In this document: one piece after another, positions 15,312 to 23,952 of the stretch
Numbering within the stretch: the stretch's first letter is position 1
Layout of the letters: each line of letters starts with the position of its first letter
Assembly: GCF_000710465.2 (NCBI RefSeq)
Contig: NZ_JAIZ01000627.1
Coordinates: 19,850 to 64,558, forward strand
Source: Kitasatospora sp. MBT63
Lineage (GTDB): Bacteria > Actinomycetota > Actinomycetes > Streptomycetales > Streptomycetaceae
Length of the DNA stretch: 44,709 nucleotides
Direction: 5' to 3'
Notes under the pieces: generated by a model
The model's database searches: none
Told to the model about the DNA's origin: nothing
Seen by the model: only the letters and a program-made list of their open reading frames with translations
Made by a program: the position numbers and the translations under genes

Positions 15312-18052
15312 CTTTCCTCCGGGGCGGCGTTGCCCGGCGGTCGGCGCAGCCGGCGCAGGTAGGGGTCGAAGGCGGGCAGGGGCTCCAGGCGGATTCGGGC
15401 GTCGACGCAGACGAGTCCGTCCGGCCCGGCGATCAGGGGGTTGAGGTCGGCCTCGGCGAGCTGCGGGAGGTCGGTGGCCAGCCGGGACAGTGCGGCGAGC
15501 ACCCGCTGCACGGCAGCCAGGTCGACCGGTGGCGTGCCCGGGCGGCCCAGGAGCAGCGGGGCGCTGCGCAGTTCGGTGACCATCGTGGTGAGGTCGCGTT
15601 CGGTCAGTGGCGCGAGCCGGGTGGAGCGGTCGTCGAGGACGTCGGTGGCGGTGCCCCCCAGGCCGAGGACGACCAAGGGGCCGAAGACCTGGTCCTTCGT
15701 GATGCCGGCGAGCAGTTCGAGGCCTGGCCCGGCCATCGGCTGCACGACGACGCCGGCCATCCGGTCGCCGAAGCTCGCGGCGAACTCGCGGTAGACCGTG
15801 CGGACTTCGCTGTCCGGTCCCAGGTCGGTGCGGACCGCTCCGGCCGCGCTCTTGTGGACCTGCTCCGGCCAGTAGGCCTTGAGCGCGACCTTCCCGTCGT
15901 GGCCGGCCGGACGCAGGGACTGCGCGGCGACGACGGCGGCGTGTTCGTCCCCGGCCCACACGGAGGTCGTCAGCGGGAGCCCGTAGTGCTCGAGGAGCCG
16001 GGCGGTTGCGGCGGGGTCGAGCCAGCCGCCTTCGGGCCGGGACGCGAGGAACTGGTCGGCGAGCCGCCGGGCCGCCTCGGGGTCGGTCCCGGTGGCCTCG
16101 GCCAGGGGTCCGGTCGGTTCGGCCAGCCACCGCGCGCGGTCCCGGGCGTGGGCGAAGGCCCGGGCGGCGGCAGCGGCGTCGGCGTAGACGGGGAGCTGCC
16201 CGCCGTCCGCGCAGGTGAGGTACCGGATCGGCACCTCCTGGCTGACCCGGACGGCGGCCATCGGGATCTTCCTCCGGGCGGGTGCGTCCAGCAGCGCGCG
16301 GACCGGGTCCTGGTCGGCGTTCACGGCCAGGGCGGTCGGGACCAGACAGATCAGCAGGGCGTCAACGGCCCGGCTGCGCACCAGGACGTCCACGCACCGA
16401 CGTAGTTCGGCGGGGTCGGCGGCCGCGGTGGTGTCCACCGGGTTGGTGGCGCTCGCGCCGGCGGGGAGCAGGCCGAGTAGCTCGCCCGCGAGGTCGGCGG
16501 GCAGCGTCGGCAGGCTCAGTCCCGCCTCGGCGCAGGCGTCGGCGGCCAGGATGCCGATGCCGCCGGCGTTGGAGACCACGGCGACGGTGCCGCGGGTTCC
16601 GGGCAGCGGCTGGCTGTGCAGGAGGGCGGCGGTCTCGACCAGTTCGGCGATGCTGCGGGCGGCGGTGATGCCGGCCTGGCGGAAGAGGGTCTCCCGGGTG
16701 ACGGTCGGGGTTGCGGCGGCGGCCGTGTGCGAGGCGGCGCCGCGGCGCCCGGCGGTGGAGCGTCCGGCGTCCACGGTGAGCACGGGGAGCGTGCGGGTGA
16801 CCCGCCGGGCCGTGCGGGCGAAGGCGCGGGGGTTGCCGAAGGATTCGAGGTGGAGCAGGGCGAGGTCGGTCGTTCCGTCGCTCTCCCACCACTGGAGCAG
16901 GTCGTTGCCGCTGACGTCGTACTTGTCCCCGAGCGAGACGAAGCTGGAGACGCCGATACCGAGCCAGGCGAGCCGCTCCACCAGGGCGATGCCGACGCCG
17001 CCGGACTGCGCGGCCACCCCGGCGGTGCCCGGCAGCGGGAACACGCCGCCGAACTCGGCGTCCAGGCGGACCTGCGGGTCGGTCTGCGCGATGCCGAGGC
17101 TGTTCGGACCGACCAGGCGCATGCTGTGGTTCCGGCAGGCCCGCATCAGCTGCCGGGCAGTGGCGGCGTCCAGGCCGGAGGTGAGGACCACCAGGGCACG
17201 GACACCGGCCAGGCCGCATTCCTGCGCCACGCCCGCCACCGCGGCGGGCGGGACGGCCAGCACGGCGAGGTCGGGCACTTCCGGGAGGGCCGCGACCGAC
17301 GGATGGGCCGGCTCGCCGGCGACCGTCTCGGCATGCGGGTTGACGGCCCACAGCGGGCCGGTGAAGCCGCCCTGGCGGATCTTGCGCAGGACCGCGTGGC
17401 CGACCGACCCGGGCCGCCGGGAGGCGCCGATCACCGCGGCGGAGCGGGGCCGTAGCAGCGCGGTGAGGCTGGCCACGTCGGCGGCGCGCCCGCGCTCGTC
17501 CACGGCGGCGCGGTAGTGCTCGTCGGCCTCGTCGAGCGGCACCCGGACCCGGACCTCGCCCTGCTCGAGGTGGCGGTGGACGGGCAGCCCGAGGTCGGAG
17601 AAGACCTGGTGGACGGCCCTGTTGCCGGCGAGGGTGTCGGCCTCGATGGTGTGGATGCCGCGCTCGCGGGCCGCGTGGACCAGGTGCTCGATCAGCAGGG
17701 TCCCCACGCCTCGGTGCTGCCAGGCGTCGGCCACGGACAGGGCCAGCTCCGCAGTGTCCTCGTGACCGGCCTCGGCCTCGTAGTCGGCCTCTCCGACCAG
17801 TTCGTCCCCGGCCCAGGCTCCCAGCGCCAGGAAGCCGGGCCGGGGCGGTCCGCACAGCCGGTCGGCGGCGAGCCGCGGTGCCAGGCGGCTGACGCCGAGG
17901 AAGCGCATCCGGCGGCTCGCCTCGGACATCCGCACAGCGTGCAGGTCGAGCGCGGCGGCCCGGTCCTCCGGTCCGAGCGGCCGGATGATCGCGGTGGTGC
18001 CGTCGGCCAGCAGGGCCTCGGCAGCGGACGGCAAGCGCTCGACGGTGGACAT
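15308..18052 (-). CDS. GNAT acetyltransferase fused to NDP-forming acyl-CoA synthetase
   Basis: A 914-residue fusion. Residues about 18-175 form a GNAT domain (acetyl-CoA loop WQHRGVGTLL, 111-120). About 195-295 is a CoA-binding Rossmann domain (SAAVIGASRRPGSVG), 300-490 a ligase-CoA domain with the phosphohistidine candidate His442 in GAASHTAAAA, and 690-905 an ATP-grasp domain (VALKAYWPEQVHKSAAGAV, VVLGLGG, LAEADLNPLI). ADP-forming synthetases make ATP from acyl-CoA, while Pat/PatZ relatives use the same scaffold to sense ligands and acetylate lysines. N-terminal GNAT placement is that reported for S. lividans PatA. The retained His favours, but does not prove, synthetase activity. ATG at 18052 with GGGAG upstream; operator box at 18136; the downstream CBS-BON gene is translationally coupled. 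Confidence 0.9.
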   Translation of the reverse strand: MSTVERLPSAAEALLADGTTAIIRPLGPEDRAAALDLHAVRMSEASRRMRFLGVSRLAPRLAADRLCGPPRPGFLALGAWAGDELVGEADYEAEAGHEDTAELALSVADAWQHRGVGTLLIEHLVHAARERGIHTIEADTLAGNRAVHQVFSDLGLPVHRHLEQGEVRVRVPLDEADEHYRAAVDERGRAADVASLTALLRPRSAAVIGASRRPGSVGHAVLRKIRQGGFTGPLWAVNPHAETVAGEPAHPSVAALPEVPDLAVLAVPPAAVAGVAQECGLAGVRALVVLTSGLDAATARQLMRACRNHSMRLVGPNSLGIAQTDPQVRLDAEFGGVFPLPGTAGVAAQSGGVGIALVERLAWLGIGVSSFVSLGDKYDVSGNDLLQWWESDGTTDLALLHLESFGNPRAFARTARRVTRTLPVLTVDAGRSTAGRRGAASHTAAAATPTVTRETLFRQAGITAARSIAELVETAALLHSQPLPGTRGTVAVVSNAGGIGILAADACAEAGLSLPTLPADLAGELLGLLPAGASATNPVDTTAAADPAELRRCVDVLVRSRAVDALLICLVPTALAVNADQDPVRALLDAPARRKIPMAAVRVSQEVPIRYLTCADGGQLPVYADAAAAARAFAHARDRARWLAEPTGPLAEATGTDPEAARRLADQFLASRPEGGWLDPAATARLLEHYGLPLTTSVWAGDEHAAVVAAQSLRPAGHDGKVALKAYWPEQVHKSAAGAVRTDLGPDSEVRTVYREFAASFGDRMAGVVVQPMAGPGLELLAGITKDQVFGPLVVLGLGGTATDVLDDRSTRLAPLTERDLTTMVTELRSAPLLLGRPGTPPVDLAAVQRVLAALSRLATDLPQLAEADLNPLIAGPDGLVCVDARIRLEPLPAFDPYLRRLRRPPGNAAPEER

Positions 18053-18105
18053 CTTTCGGCTCCCTCGCTCCGGCCACGGCAGGCGCCCGGTGGCGGGTCG
18101 GTTCC

Positions 18106-18149
18106 AGCGTCCGCCTGCACCGGGGCACCACGCCAGGGCCGGTCGGCCC
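18106..18149 (-). promoter_or_regulatory. Candidate OsdR/DosR-type box and -10 for the GNAT/synthetase operon
   Basis: Reverse-strand box GGGCCGACCGGCCC (18136-18149) followed after 24 nt by GACGCT (18106-18111). The box is a near-perfect palindrome. The leader to the ATG at 18052 would be about 47 nt. Confidence 0.62.
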
Positions 18150-18196
18150 GCCGATGGGCCCGGGTGCCTGTGGTGGACCCCCTTGCGATGTCTTCG

Positions 18197-18240
18197 GGTC
18201 CGAACGGCCCTGGTCCCGGGTGCCCGGCCGAGTCAACGAT
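18197..18240 (+). promoter_or_regulatory. Candidate OsdR/DosR-type box and -10 for the XRE-PPOX/GH65 operon
   Basis: Box GGTCCGAACGGCCC (18197-18210), 24 nt, then AACGAT (18235-18240). Together with the box at 18136-18149 it gives each arm of this divergent region its own site, 47 bp apart. Confidence 0.6.
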
Positions 18241-18299
18241 GGGAGGGCGGAGGAGGGCGACTGTCGGCCGGACACGGGGGCCGTGGCAGGAGAGGGACG

Positions 18300-19010
18300 A
18301 TGTTCATGAGTACAACGGATCGCGGTCGTGCCCAGGGACGCCCCGCGCACCCCGGCGATGTCGGCCGCCGCATCGCCCACCGCCGTGAGCAGCTGGGCCT
18401 CACCCGTGAGCAGGTGGCGGCAGGCTCCGGGATGGCTGCCAACTACCTCGAGTACCTGGAGTCGCGGCCCGCCGCCGTCGACCTGGAGACCGTCACCGCC
18501 CTTGCGGGAACGCTCGGCACCTCGGTCTGGTACCTGCTCGGCGGTGGACTCGACCTGCCACCCGGACAGGCGTCGCCGGCCGTCCGCCCGGCGGTGGAGG
18601 AACTGCAGCCCTGGGAGTGCTGGGCGAAGTTGGAGCCGGGAGGCGTCGGCCGGGTCGCCCTGGCGACGCCCGAAGGTCCGGAGATCCTGCCGGTCAACTA
18701 CCGCATCCTGGACGGCACGGTGCTCTACCGCACGACGGCGCGGAGCACTGCCGCAGCCGCGGTGGGCGAGCGCGTCGCCTTCGAGGTCGACCGGCTCGAC
18801 GAGGCCCTCGGCACCGGCTGGAGCGTTCTCGTCACCGGCCCGGCGCACCAGGTCACCGAGGCGGACGCCGTGGAGTGGTTCGGGAGACACGCCGACCCCC
18901 GGCCCTGGGTCGGCGGTGAGCGCGACACCTGGGTGCGGATCCGCCCACACAAGGTCACCGGACGCATCATCCGCACCGTCGAGACGATGCCCTCCGACGA
19001 CACGCCGTGA
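18300..19010 (+). CDS. XRE-type HTH fused to PPOX flavin-binding split barrel
   Basis: A 236-residue protein. An XRE helix-turn-helix occupies about residues 20-78 (VGRRIAHRREQLGLTREQVA, SGMAANYLEYLESR, LAGTLGTSVWYLLGGG). A pyridoxamine-phosphate-oxidase-like split barrel follows at about 95-225 (GRVALATPEGPEILPVNYRI, LYRTTARSTAAAAVGERVAFEVD, WSVLVTGPAHQV). PPOX barrels bind FMN, F420 or haem, so the combination suggests a redox-cofactor-responsive transcription factor. I start at the ATG at 18300 because AGGAG lies 7 nt upstream; an ATG at 18306 is poorer. The stop overlaps the GH65 start (GTGA, 19007-19010), tying the two genes together. Confidence 0.87.
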   Translation: MFMSTTDRGRAQGRPAHPGDVGRRIAHRREQLGLTREQVAAGSGMAANYLEYLESRPAAVDLETVTALAGTLGTSVWYLLGGGLDLPPGQASPAVRPAVEELQPWECWAKLEPGGVGRVALATPEGPEILPVNYRILDGTVLYRTTARSTAAAAVGERVAFEVDRLDEALGTGWSVLVTGPAHQVTEADAVEWFGRHADPRPWVGGERDTWVRIRPHKVTGRIIRTVETMPSDDTP

Positions 19011-21421
19011 GCGACAGCCGCGCCCGCCCCCAGGTCCCGGCGCCTTCCCACCCCTGGAGGCTCGCCTACGAGGGCTTCGACCCGGCCGAGGAGGGCATCC
19101 GCGAGGTGCTCTGCGCGGTCGGCAACGGCTACCTCGTCAGCCGCGCGGCCGCACCCGAGTCCCGCGCCGACGGTATCCACTACCCCGGCACGTACCTGGC
19201 CGGCTGTTACGACCGCGCGGTCTCCGTCGTCGACGGCCGCACCGTCGAGAACGAAGACCTGATCAACTGCCCGAACTGGCTGCCCTTCACCTTCCGCCCG
19301 GAGGAAGGCACCTGGTTCACCGGTCCCGCCGCGACCGAGCAGCTGGAACTGGACCTGCGCCGCGGCGTACTGACCCGGCACGCCCTGGTCGTCGACGACC
19401 AGGGCCGCCGGACCCGGCTGACCCAGCGCCGGATCGCCAGCCAGGCCCAGCCGCACCTGCTCGCCCTGGAGACGGAGCTGGTCCCCGAGAACTGGTCCGG
19501 CCGGCTGGAGATCCGCTCGGCGCTCGACGGGAACGTGTCCAACACCGGCGTCGCCCGCTACCGGGGCCTGACCGGCCGTCACCTCGTGCCGGACGGGCAG
19601 GGGGCGGACGCCGACGGCACGCTGTGGCTCCAGGTGGCCGCCGCCGGGTCGCCGCTGCGCATCACACTCGCCGCCCGCACCCTCGCGCACCGCGGCGGCG
19701 CTCCCCTCGCCACAATCCGAACCGACGAGGTTCGGGAGGGCCTGGCCGCCCAGGTCTTCGTCCTGGCGGCGGAGCAGGGATCGCCGGTGACCGTGGAGAA
19801 GACGGTGGCGGTGTTCACCTCCCGTGACCCGGCGATCGGCGCTCCCCTGCGCGCCGCCCGGACGCTGGTGGAGCAGGCACCCGATTTCGCCCGGCTGGTC
19901 CGCGACCACGCCCTGCGGTGGACGGAGCTGTGGAGCCGTTGCCGGATCGACGCGGACTTCGACGGCATCGGCACCGTGCGGCTGCACCTGTTCCACCTGC
20001 TGCAGACCTACTCCGAGCACTCGGTCGACCTGGATGTCGGCATCCCGGCCCGGGGTCTGCACGGCGAGGCCTACCGCGGCCACGTCTTCTGGGACGAGCT
20101 GTTCGTCCTCCAGTTGCTCAACCTGCGCTTCCCGGAGCTGGCCCGGGCCGTGCTGCGCTACCGCCACCGCCGGCTCGACGCCGCCCGGCAGGCCGCCCGG
20201 GCGGTCGGCCTGAGCGGCGCGATGTACCCCTGGCAGAGCGCCTCCGACGGCCGGGAGGAATCCCAGCAGCTCCACCGGAACCCGCTGTCCGGCCGCTGGC
20301 TGCCCGACCACAGCCACCTCCAGCACCATGTCGGCTCCGCCGTCGCGTACAACGTCTGGCAGCACTACCAGGCCACCGGCGACGTGGACTTCCTCGCCAC
20401 CACCGGCGCCGAGATGGTCCTGGAGGTCGCCCGTTTCTGGTCCTCGGCGGCGGTGTACGACCCTCGACGCGGGCGTTACTCGATCCGCGGCGTCGTCGGG
20501 CCGGACGAGTACCACGACGCCTACCCCTGGTCCGACCGGCCGGGGCTGGACGACAACGCGTACACCAACGTGCTGGCCTCCTGGGTACTCGCCCGCGCGC
20601 TCGACACCATCGACGTGCTGCCCGGCTACCGGCGCGACGAACTGCTGGAGCGGCTCGCGCTCGACCGGGGTGAGCTCGACCGCTGGCAGGAGGTGAGCCG
20701 CCGACTGCACATTCCGTTCCACGACGGCGTGCTGAGCCAGTTCGACGGCTACGAACGCCTGGCCGAACTCGACTGGTCCGCCTACCGGCGGCGCTACCCC
20801 GACCTGCGCCGGCTCGACCGGATCCTGGAGGCCGAGGGCGACACGGCCAACCGTTACAAGGCGTCCAAACAGGCGGACGTCCTCATGTTGTTCTACCTGT
20901 TCTCCGCGCGCGAGGTCCGCGACCTCCTGCGGCGGCTCGGCCATCGGGCCGGCCCCGAGCTGCTGCGCCGCACGACCGGCTACTACCTGCGGCGCACCGT
21001 CCACGGCTCGACGCTCAGCGCGGTGGTGCACGCCTGGGTCCTGACCCGCAGCGACCGCCGGGCCTCGTGGCGGTTCTTCCGCGACGCTCTCGCCGGCGAC
21101 CTGGTCGACGTGCAGGGCGGGACCACCGCCGAGGGCATCCACCTCGGTGCCATGGCGGGCACCGTGGATCTGCTGCAGCGCTGCTACACCGGCCTGGAAA
21201 TCCGCCGGGACACGCTCTGGCTGGCCCCCCGCCTGCCGTCGGCGATCGGCCGGGTGGAACTTGACCTCCGGTACCGCGGCCACTGGGGCGTCACCCTCTG
21301 CGTAGACCGGCGCACCGCCACCGTCAGCCTTCGCGAGAGTCCCCAGGCCCCCATCAGGGTCGGCTTCCGGGGCTCTCCGACGACCGTCCGGCCGGGCGAG
21401 AGCCAGCGGTTCTCACTCTGA
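19007..21421 (+). CDS. Glycoside hydrolase family 65 (maltose/trehalose/kojibiose phosphorylase type)
   Basis: An 804-residue enzyme with the GH65 plan: an N-terminal beta-sandwich (about 15-290), a catalytic (alpha/alpha)6 barrel and a small C-terminal domain. Visible family motifs are GHVFWDELFVLQLL, YPWQSASDGREE, the catalytic acid Glu501 in VVGPDEYHDAY, YKASKQADVLMLFYLF (phosphate/substrate loop) and the HGSTLS block. Most bacterial members phosphorolyse an alpha-glucoside (maltose, trehalose, kojibiose) to beta-glucose-1-phosphate, saving one ATP. The exact substrate cannot be read from sequence. Start is the GTG inside the stop of the XRE-PPOX gene. Mobilising trehalose or maltose under energy limitation is a reasonable inferred role. 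Confidence 0.92.
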   Translation: MSDSRARPQVPAPSHPWRLAYEGFDPAEEGIREVLCAVGNGYLVSRAAAPESRADGIHYPGTYLAGCYDRAVSVVDGRTVENEDLINCPNWLPFTFRPEEGTWFTGPAATEQLELDLRRGVLTRHALVVDDQGRRTRLTQRRIASQAQPHLLALETELVPENWSGRLEIRSALDGNVSNTGVARYRGLTGRHLVPDGQGADADGTLWLQVAAAGSPLRITLAARTLAHRGGAPLATIRTDEVREGLAAQVFVLAAEQGSPVTVEKTVAVFTSRDPAIGAPLRAARTLVEQAPDFARLVRDHALRWTELWSRCRIDADFDGIGTVRLHLFHLLQTYSEHSVDLDVGIPARGLHGEAYRGHVFWDELFVLQLLNLRFPELARAVLRYRHRRLDAARQAARAVGLSGAMYPWQSASDGREESQQLHRNPLSGRWLPDHSHLQHHVGSAVAYNVWQHYQATGDVDFLATTGAEMVLEVARFWSSAAVYDPRRGRYSIRGVVGPDEYHDAYPWSDRPGLDDNAYTNVLASWVLARALDTIDVLPGYRRDELLERLALDRGELDRWQEVSRRLHIPFHDGVLSQFDGYERLAELDWSAYRRRYPDLRRLDRILEAEGDTANRYKASKQADVLMLFYLFSAREVRDLLRRLGHRAGPELLRRTTGYYLRRTVHGSTLSAVVHAWVLTRSDRRASWRFFRDALAGDLVDVQGGTTAEGIHLGAMAGTVDLLQRCYTGLEIRRDTLWLAPRLPSAIGRVELDLRYRGHWGVTLCVDRRTATVSLRESPQAPIRVGFRGSPTTVRPGESQRFSL

Positions 21422-21504
21422 AACCGCGCGTTCGGCCCGGCCGGAAGCCTCTGCCGCCGAGGACACCCGATGGCAGTGCGACGAACGGCTCCTCGCCGGC
21501 GGCG

Positions 21505-21520
21505 GGAACGAACGCGTTCC
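21505..21520. terminator. Hairpin between convergent GH65 and flavodoxin genes
   Basis: GGAACG (21505-21510) and CGTTCC (21515-21520) form perfect arms around a 4-nt loop (AACG). It lies 84 nt after the GH65 stop and 15 nt beyond the flavodoxin stop on the other strand, so it could serve both. No T-tract. Confidence 0.45.
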
Positions 21521-21534
21521 GGTCCGCCCCGGCG

Positions 21535-22044
21535 TCACGCCGGCTGCTGGGAGCGCAGCTCGTTCCCGATCTCGCGGGCCCAGCTCCGGATCTGCTCCGG
21601 GTTCCGGAAGTCGCCGCCCTTGCCGTGCTTGACCAGACCGCGGGCGATCCACCCGGGGGTCTCGGAGGTCAGACTGCCGCCGAAGGTGACGTGGCCGCGG
21701 GCGTGCAGGTGCTCCACGGCCTTCGCCGCGCCCGGCACCGGCGGGATCTCCTGTTGCTCGGCGGAGCTGTCCACCGGGCCGCTGCTGAACAGCCAGACCG
21801 GACGGTGGGCCAGTGCCTCTGCGTTGCGGTCGGCGCAGCTCAGGGCGGAGCGCTGCCAGTGGCCGGCGTAGAGCGCACTGCCCAGGATGACGGCGTCGAA
21901 GCCAGTCACATCCCGGACGTCCGAGGCGGGGACGACGTCGGCGTCGAACCCGTCCTCCTCCAGGGCGCGACCGATCTCCTCGGCGATGCCTGCGGTGGCG
22001 CCGTGCTTGCTGCCGTAAGCCACGAGGATCTTCTGCTGCTTCAT
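21535..22044 (-). CDS. Flavodoxin-domain protein (HemG-like)
   Basis: A 169-residue protein with the flavodoxin FMN phosphate loop near the start (KILVAYGSKHGATAGIAEEI, residues 5-24) and the second strand motif FDAVILGSALYAGHWQRSA (about 49-67). The later SSGP and the family-typical tail (FGGSLTSETPGWIARGLVKH, about 118-137) are present. It resembles the menaquinone-dependent protoporphyrinogen oxidase (HemG) branch, but a haem-synthesis role is not established and such proteins are also general quinone or redox partners. ATG at 22044 has GGGAGGAG 5 nt upstream. A second, broken flavodoxin lies at 33310. Candidate operators lie at 22124-22159. Confidence 0.87.
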   Translation of the reverse strand: MKQQKILVAYGSKHGATAGIAEEIGRALEEDGFDADVVPASDVRDVTGFDAVILGSALYAGHWQRSALSCADRNAEALAHRPVWLFSSGPVDSSAEQQEIPPVPGAAKAVEHLHARGHVTFGGSLTSETPGWIARGLVKHGKGGDFRNPEQIRSWAREIGNELRSQQPA

Positions 22045-22123
22045 GGGACTCCTCCCTGGGTGGCGGTCGTGGCTTCCGGCCGGCCGACAGCTCCAGCGTG
22101 GACTGCGCACGGCACGCGGGCCA

Positions 22124-22159
22124 GGGCCGCATGCCCTTCTCCCGCGGGCCGGTCGGCCC
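22124..22159 (-). promoter_or_regulatory. Two operator-like palindromes upstream of the flavodoxin gene
   Basis: A near-perfect copy GGGCCGACCGGCCC (22146-22159, reverse strand) has no -10 at the usual spacing. A half-match AGGGCATGCGGCCC (22124-22137) has an intact right half and is followed after 23 nt by CACGCT (22095-22100). The second fits the promoter pattern, and the first may be an auxiliary upstream site. Confidence 0.45.
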
Positions 22160-22282
22160 TGCTGCCACTGGTCGGCGGGATGCTGTCGGGCCCCGCGATC
22201 GTGTTCGCGTCGCTCACCCCGGGGCGTCGATGCGCACGGCTCCGACGCCCCGGTGCTGGGCGTTGCCGCGATCGGAGCGCGA

Positions 22283-22720
22283 TCAGCCGGGCCGGCGGAC
22301 GATCACCACGGGGCAGGAGGCGTGCATCGCACACCGCGTGCTCACCGAGCCGAGCAGGGCGCGGGCGAAGGTCCCGTGGCCGCGGCTGCCGACGACCAGC
22401 AGTTCGGCACCGGTGGCCGCGTCCAGCAGGACGTCTGCCGGGTTGCCCTGGACCAGGTGTTCGCGCACCTCGACCGGCCGATCGTCCCCCAGCACCTCGT
22501 GGATCTCCTGGTCGAACCGCCGGCGTGCCGTCTCCGCCTCGAGCGTGGGGTCGACCACGGTGGGACCGGCGAAGAGGGGAACGCCCTCCCACGCTCCCAC
22601 CACGTCCACGGTCGCGCCCATCAGGGCTGCCTGCCGGACCGCCCAGCGCAGCGCTGCCTGTGACGAGGGCGAGCCGTCGATGCCCACCACGACACGGGCG
22701 CTCGAATCCTTCCCGGCCAT
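22283..22720 (-). CDS. Universal stress protein, single UspA domain
   Basis: A 145-residue single-domain USP. The first strand is ARVVVGIDGSPSSQAALRWA and the ATP-binding loop is LLVVGSRGHGTFARALLGSVS, followed by the usual C-terminal HASCPVVIVR. The acidic ATP-contacting residue after strand 1 (GIDGS) is present, so ATP binding is expected. ATG at 22720, with GTGAGGTGG about 8 nt upstream. CAGCGT at 22753-22758 resembles the -10 of the DUF1918 promoter, but no good palindrome stands in front of it. The gene is divergent from a tandem USP. Confidence 0.92.
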   Translation of the reverse strand: MAGKDSSARVVVGIDGSPSSQAALRWAVRQAALMGATVDVVGAWEGVPLFAGPTVVDPTLEAETARRRFDQEIHEVLGDDRPVEVREHLVQGNPADVLLDAATGAELLVVGSRGHGTFARALLGSVSTRCAMHASCPVVIVRRPG

Positions 22721-22849
22721 CCAGAACCACCTCACTTCGTCTCGGTCATCTCCCACGCTGCACTCCTCCCGCCAGGTCCGCCAGCGAAGTTCCCCCGAGG
22801 CCGTCGGGGCGGGGATCACCGGACCCGGGCACTCCCGGCCATGTGCTTG

Positions 22850-22893
22850 GGGCCGCTCGGCCCTGCTGCTCCGGTGTCGTGCGCGTCTACGGT
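22850..22893 (+). promoter_or_regulatory. Candidate OsdR/DosR-type box and -10 for the tandem USP gene
   Basis: Box GGGCCGCTCGGCCC (22850-22863) keeps both half-sites. TACGGT (22888-22893), the best -10 match (TAnnnT) in the set, follows after 24 nt. The predicted leader is about 47 nt. Confidence 0.66.
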
Positions 22894-22946
22894 ACGAAAA
22901 GGGCCCGGCATCGCGTGGGCCGCCCATGATCACCGTTGGAGGAGCC

Positions 22947-23825
22947 ATGGCATCCGCCGGTAGACGACGTCCGATCGTCCTCGGTGTCGACGCCCGGGAC
23001 CACGGGCAGCTCGCGACATTCTGGGCCGCAGACGAGGCGGATCGGCGAGGACTGCCGTTGTTGCTGGTCCACGCCGTTCCCCAGCTGACCACGGACCTGT
23101 GCGGCGTGGACCCGCGCTACAACGAGGAACTCCACCGCAACGGCAGCCAGGTGCTCGGCCGGGCGGCGGCGTTGGCGGGCGAGCGGCACCCCGGTCTGGA
23201 GGTGACCTGCACCCTCGTGGACGGCGAACCGGGCCAGGTGCTATGCCGGGAGTCCCGGCAGGCCGAGGCCGTCGTGCTCGGCTCGCGTCGGCTCTCCCGT
23301 ACCGAGGAGTTCCTCAGCACCTACTCGGTGGCCGTCCCGGTGAGCGCCCAGGCCACCTGCCCGGTGATCGTCGTCCGCGAACCCGAGCACATCACCCAGG
23401 AGCCGCCTTACCTCGTGGTCGGGGTGGACGGCAGCCCGCCGTCGGCCGCCGCCACCGACGTCGCCTTCGACCTGGCGGCCCGGCGGGGAGCCGCGCTGCG
23501 GGCGATCTGGGTGTGGCAGTCGCAACTGATCGCGCGCGTCGACGAGCACATGGCCGTCCAGACGCTGAGGCGGCTTCTGACCGAAACCACCGCCGGGCAC
23601 GCCAGCAGGTACCCCGACGTCGACCTGACCCACGAGGTGATCCGCGGCCACCCGGTGGAGGAACTGACCAAGGCATCGAGACACGCCCTCGCCGTGGTGA
23701 TCGGGCGTCGCGGGCACGGCGGATTCACCGGCATGCGCCTCGGCTCCGTGCCGCACGGCCTCCTCCAGCACGCCCGGTGCCCGATCGTCACCGTGCCCCT
23801 GCCGGCCGACCACCCGGGCGCATGA
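22947..23825 (+). CDS. Universal stress protein, tandem UspA with degenerate first domain
   Basis: A 292-residue tandem USP. Domain 1 (about 8-150) starts RPIVLGVDARDHGQLATFWA, but its ATP loop reads VLGSRRLSRTEEFLSTYSVA: the first glycine is kept and the later ones are lost, so ATP binding by this half is doubtful. Domain 2 (about 158-288) is canonical (YLVVGVDGSPPSAAATDVAF, and VVIGRRGHGGFTGMRLGSV). The ATG at 22947 follows GGAGGAGCC closely; an ATG at 22927 has no site. The neighbouring single USP is divergent. Confidence 0.92.
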   Translation: MASAGRRRPIVLGVDARDHGQLATFWAADEADRRGLPLLLVHAVPQLTTDLCGVDPRYNEELHRNGSQVLGRAAALAGERHPGLEVTCTLVDGEPGQVLCRESRQAEAVVLGSRRLSRTEEFLSTYSVAVPVSAQATCPVIVVREPEHITQEPPYLVVGVDGSPPSAAATDVAFDLAARRGAALRAIWVWQSQLIARVDEHMAVQTLRRLLTETTAGHASRYPDVDLTHEVIRGHPVEELTKASRHALAVVIGRRGHGGFTGMRLGSVPHGLLQHARCPIVTVPLPADHPGA

Positions 23826-23860
23826 GGCCCGATGGTCCCGCCACGTGCCGAATCGTCACG

Positions 23861-23876
23861 GCCGGCGCGCGCCGGC
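23861..23876. terminator. 16-bp perfect palindrome between convergent genes
   Basis: GCCGGCGCGCGCCGGC is a perfect inverted repeat 35 nt after the tandem-USP stop and 76 nt past the hydrogenase large-subunit stop. The position suggests a shared terminator; the hairpin has essentially no unpaired loop, so this is tentative. Confidence 0.4.
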
Positions 23877-23952
23877 TCCAGCGCGCTCTTCGCGTCATCG
23901 AGCACGACCCGCACTCGGACGCCCTGACCTCGCGGCGTCCGCCCGGGCGTGG

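Noticed and set aside
16362..18950. 862-codon reverse-strand frame overlapping the GNAT/synthetase and XRE genes
   Set aside because: Arg/Pro-rich shadow of real genes; the synthetase frame carries continuous family motifs and third-position GC bias.
18725..21283. 852-codon frame antisense to the GH65 gene
   Set aside because: Low-complexity Val/Gly/Gln-rich product typical of a complement-frame artefact; GH65 catalytic motifs are on the plus strand.
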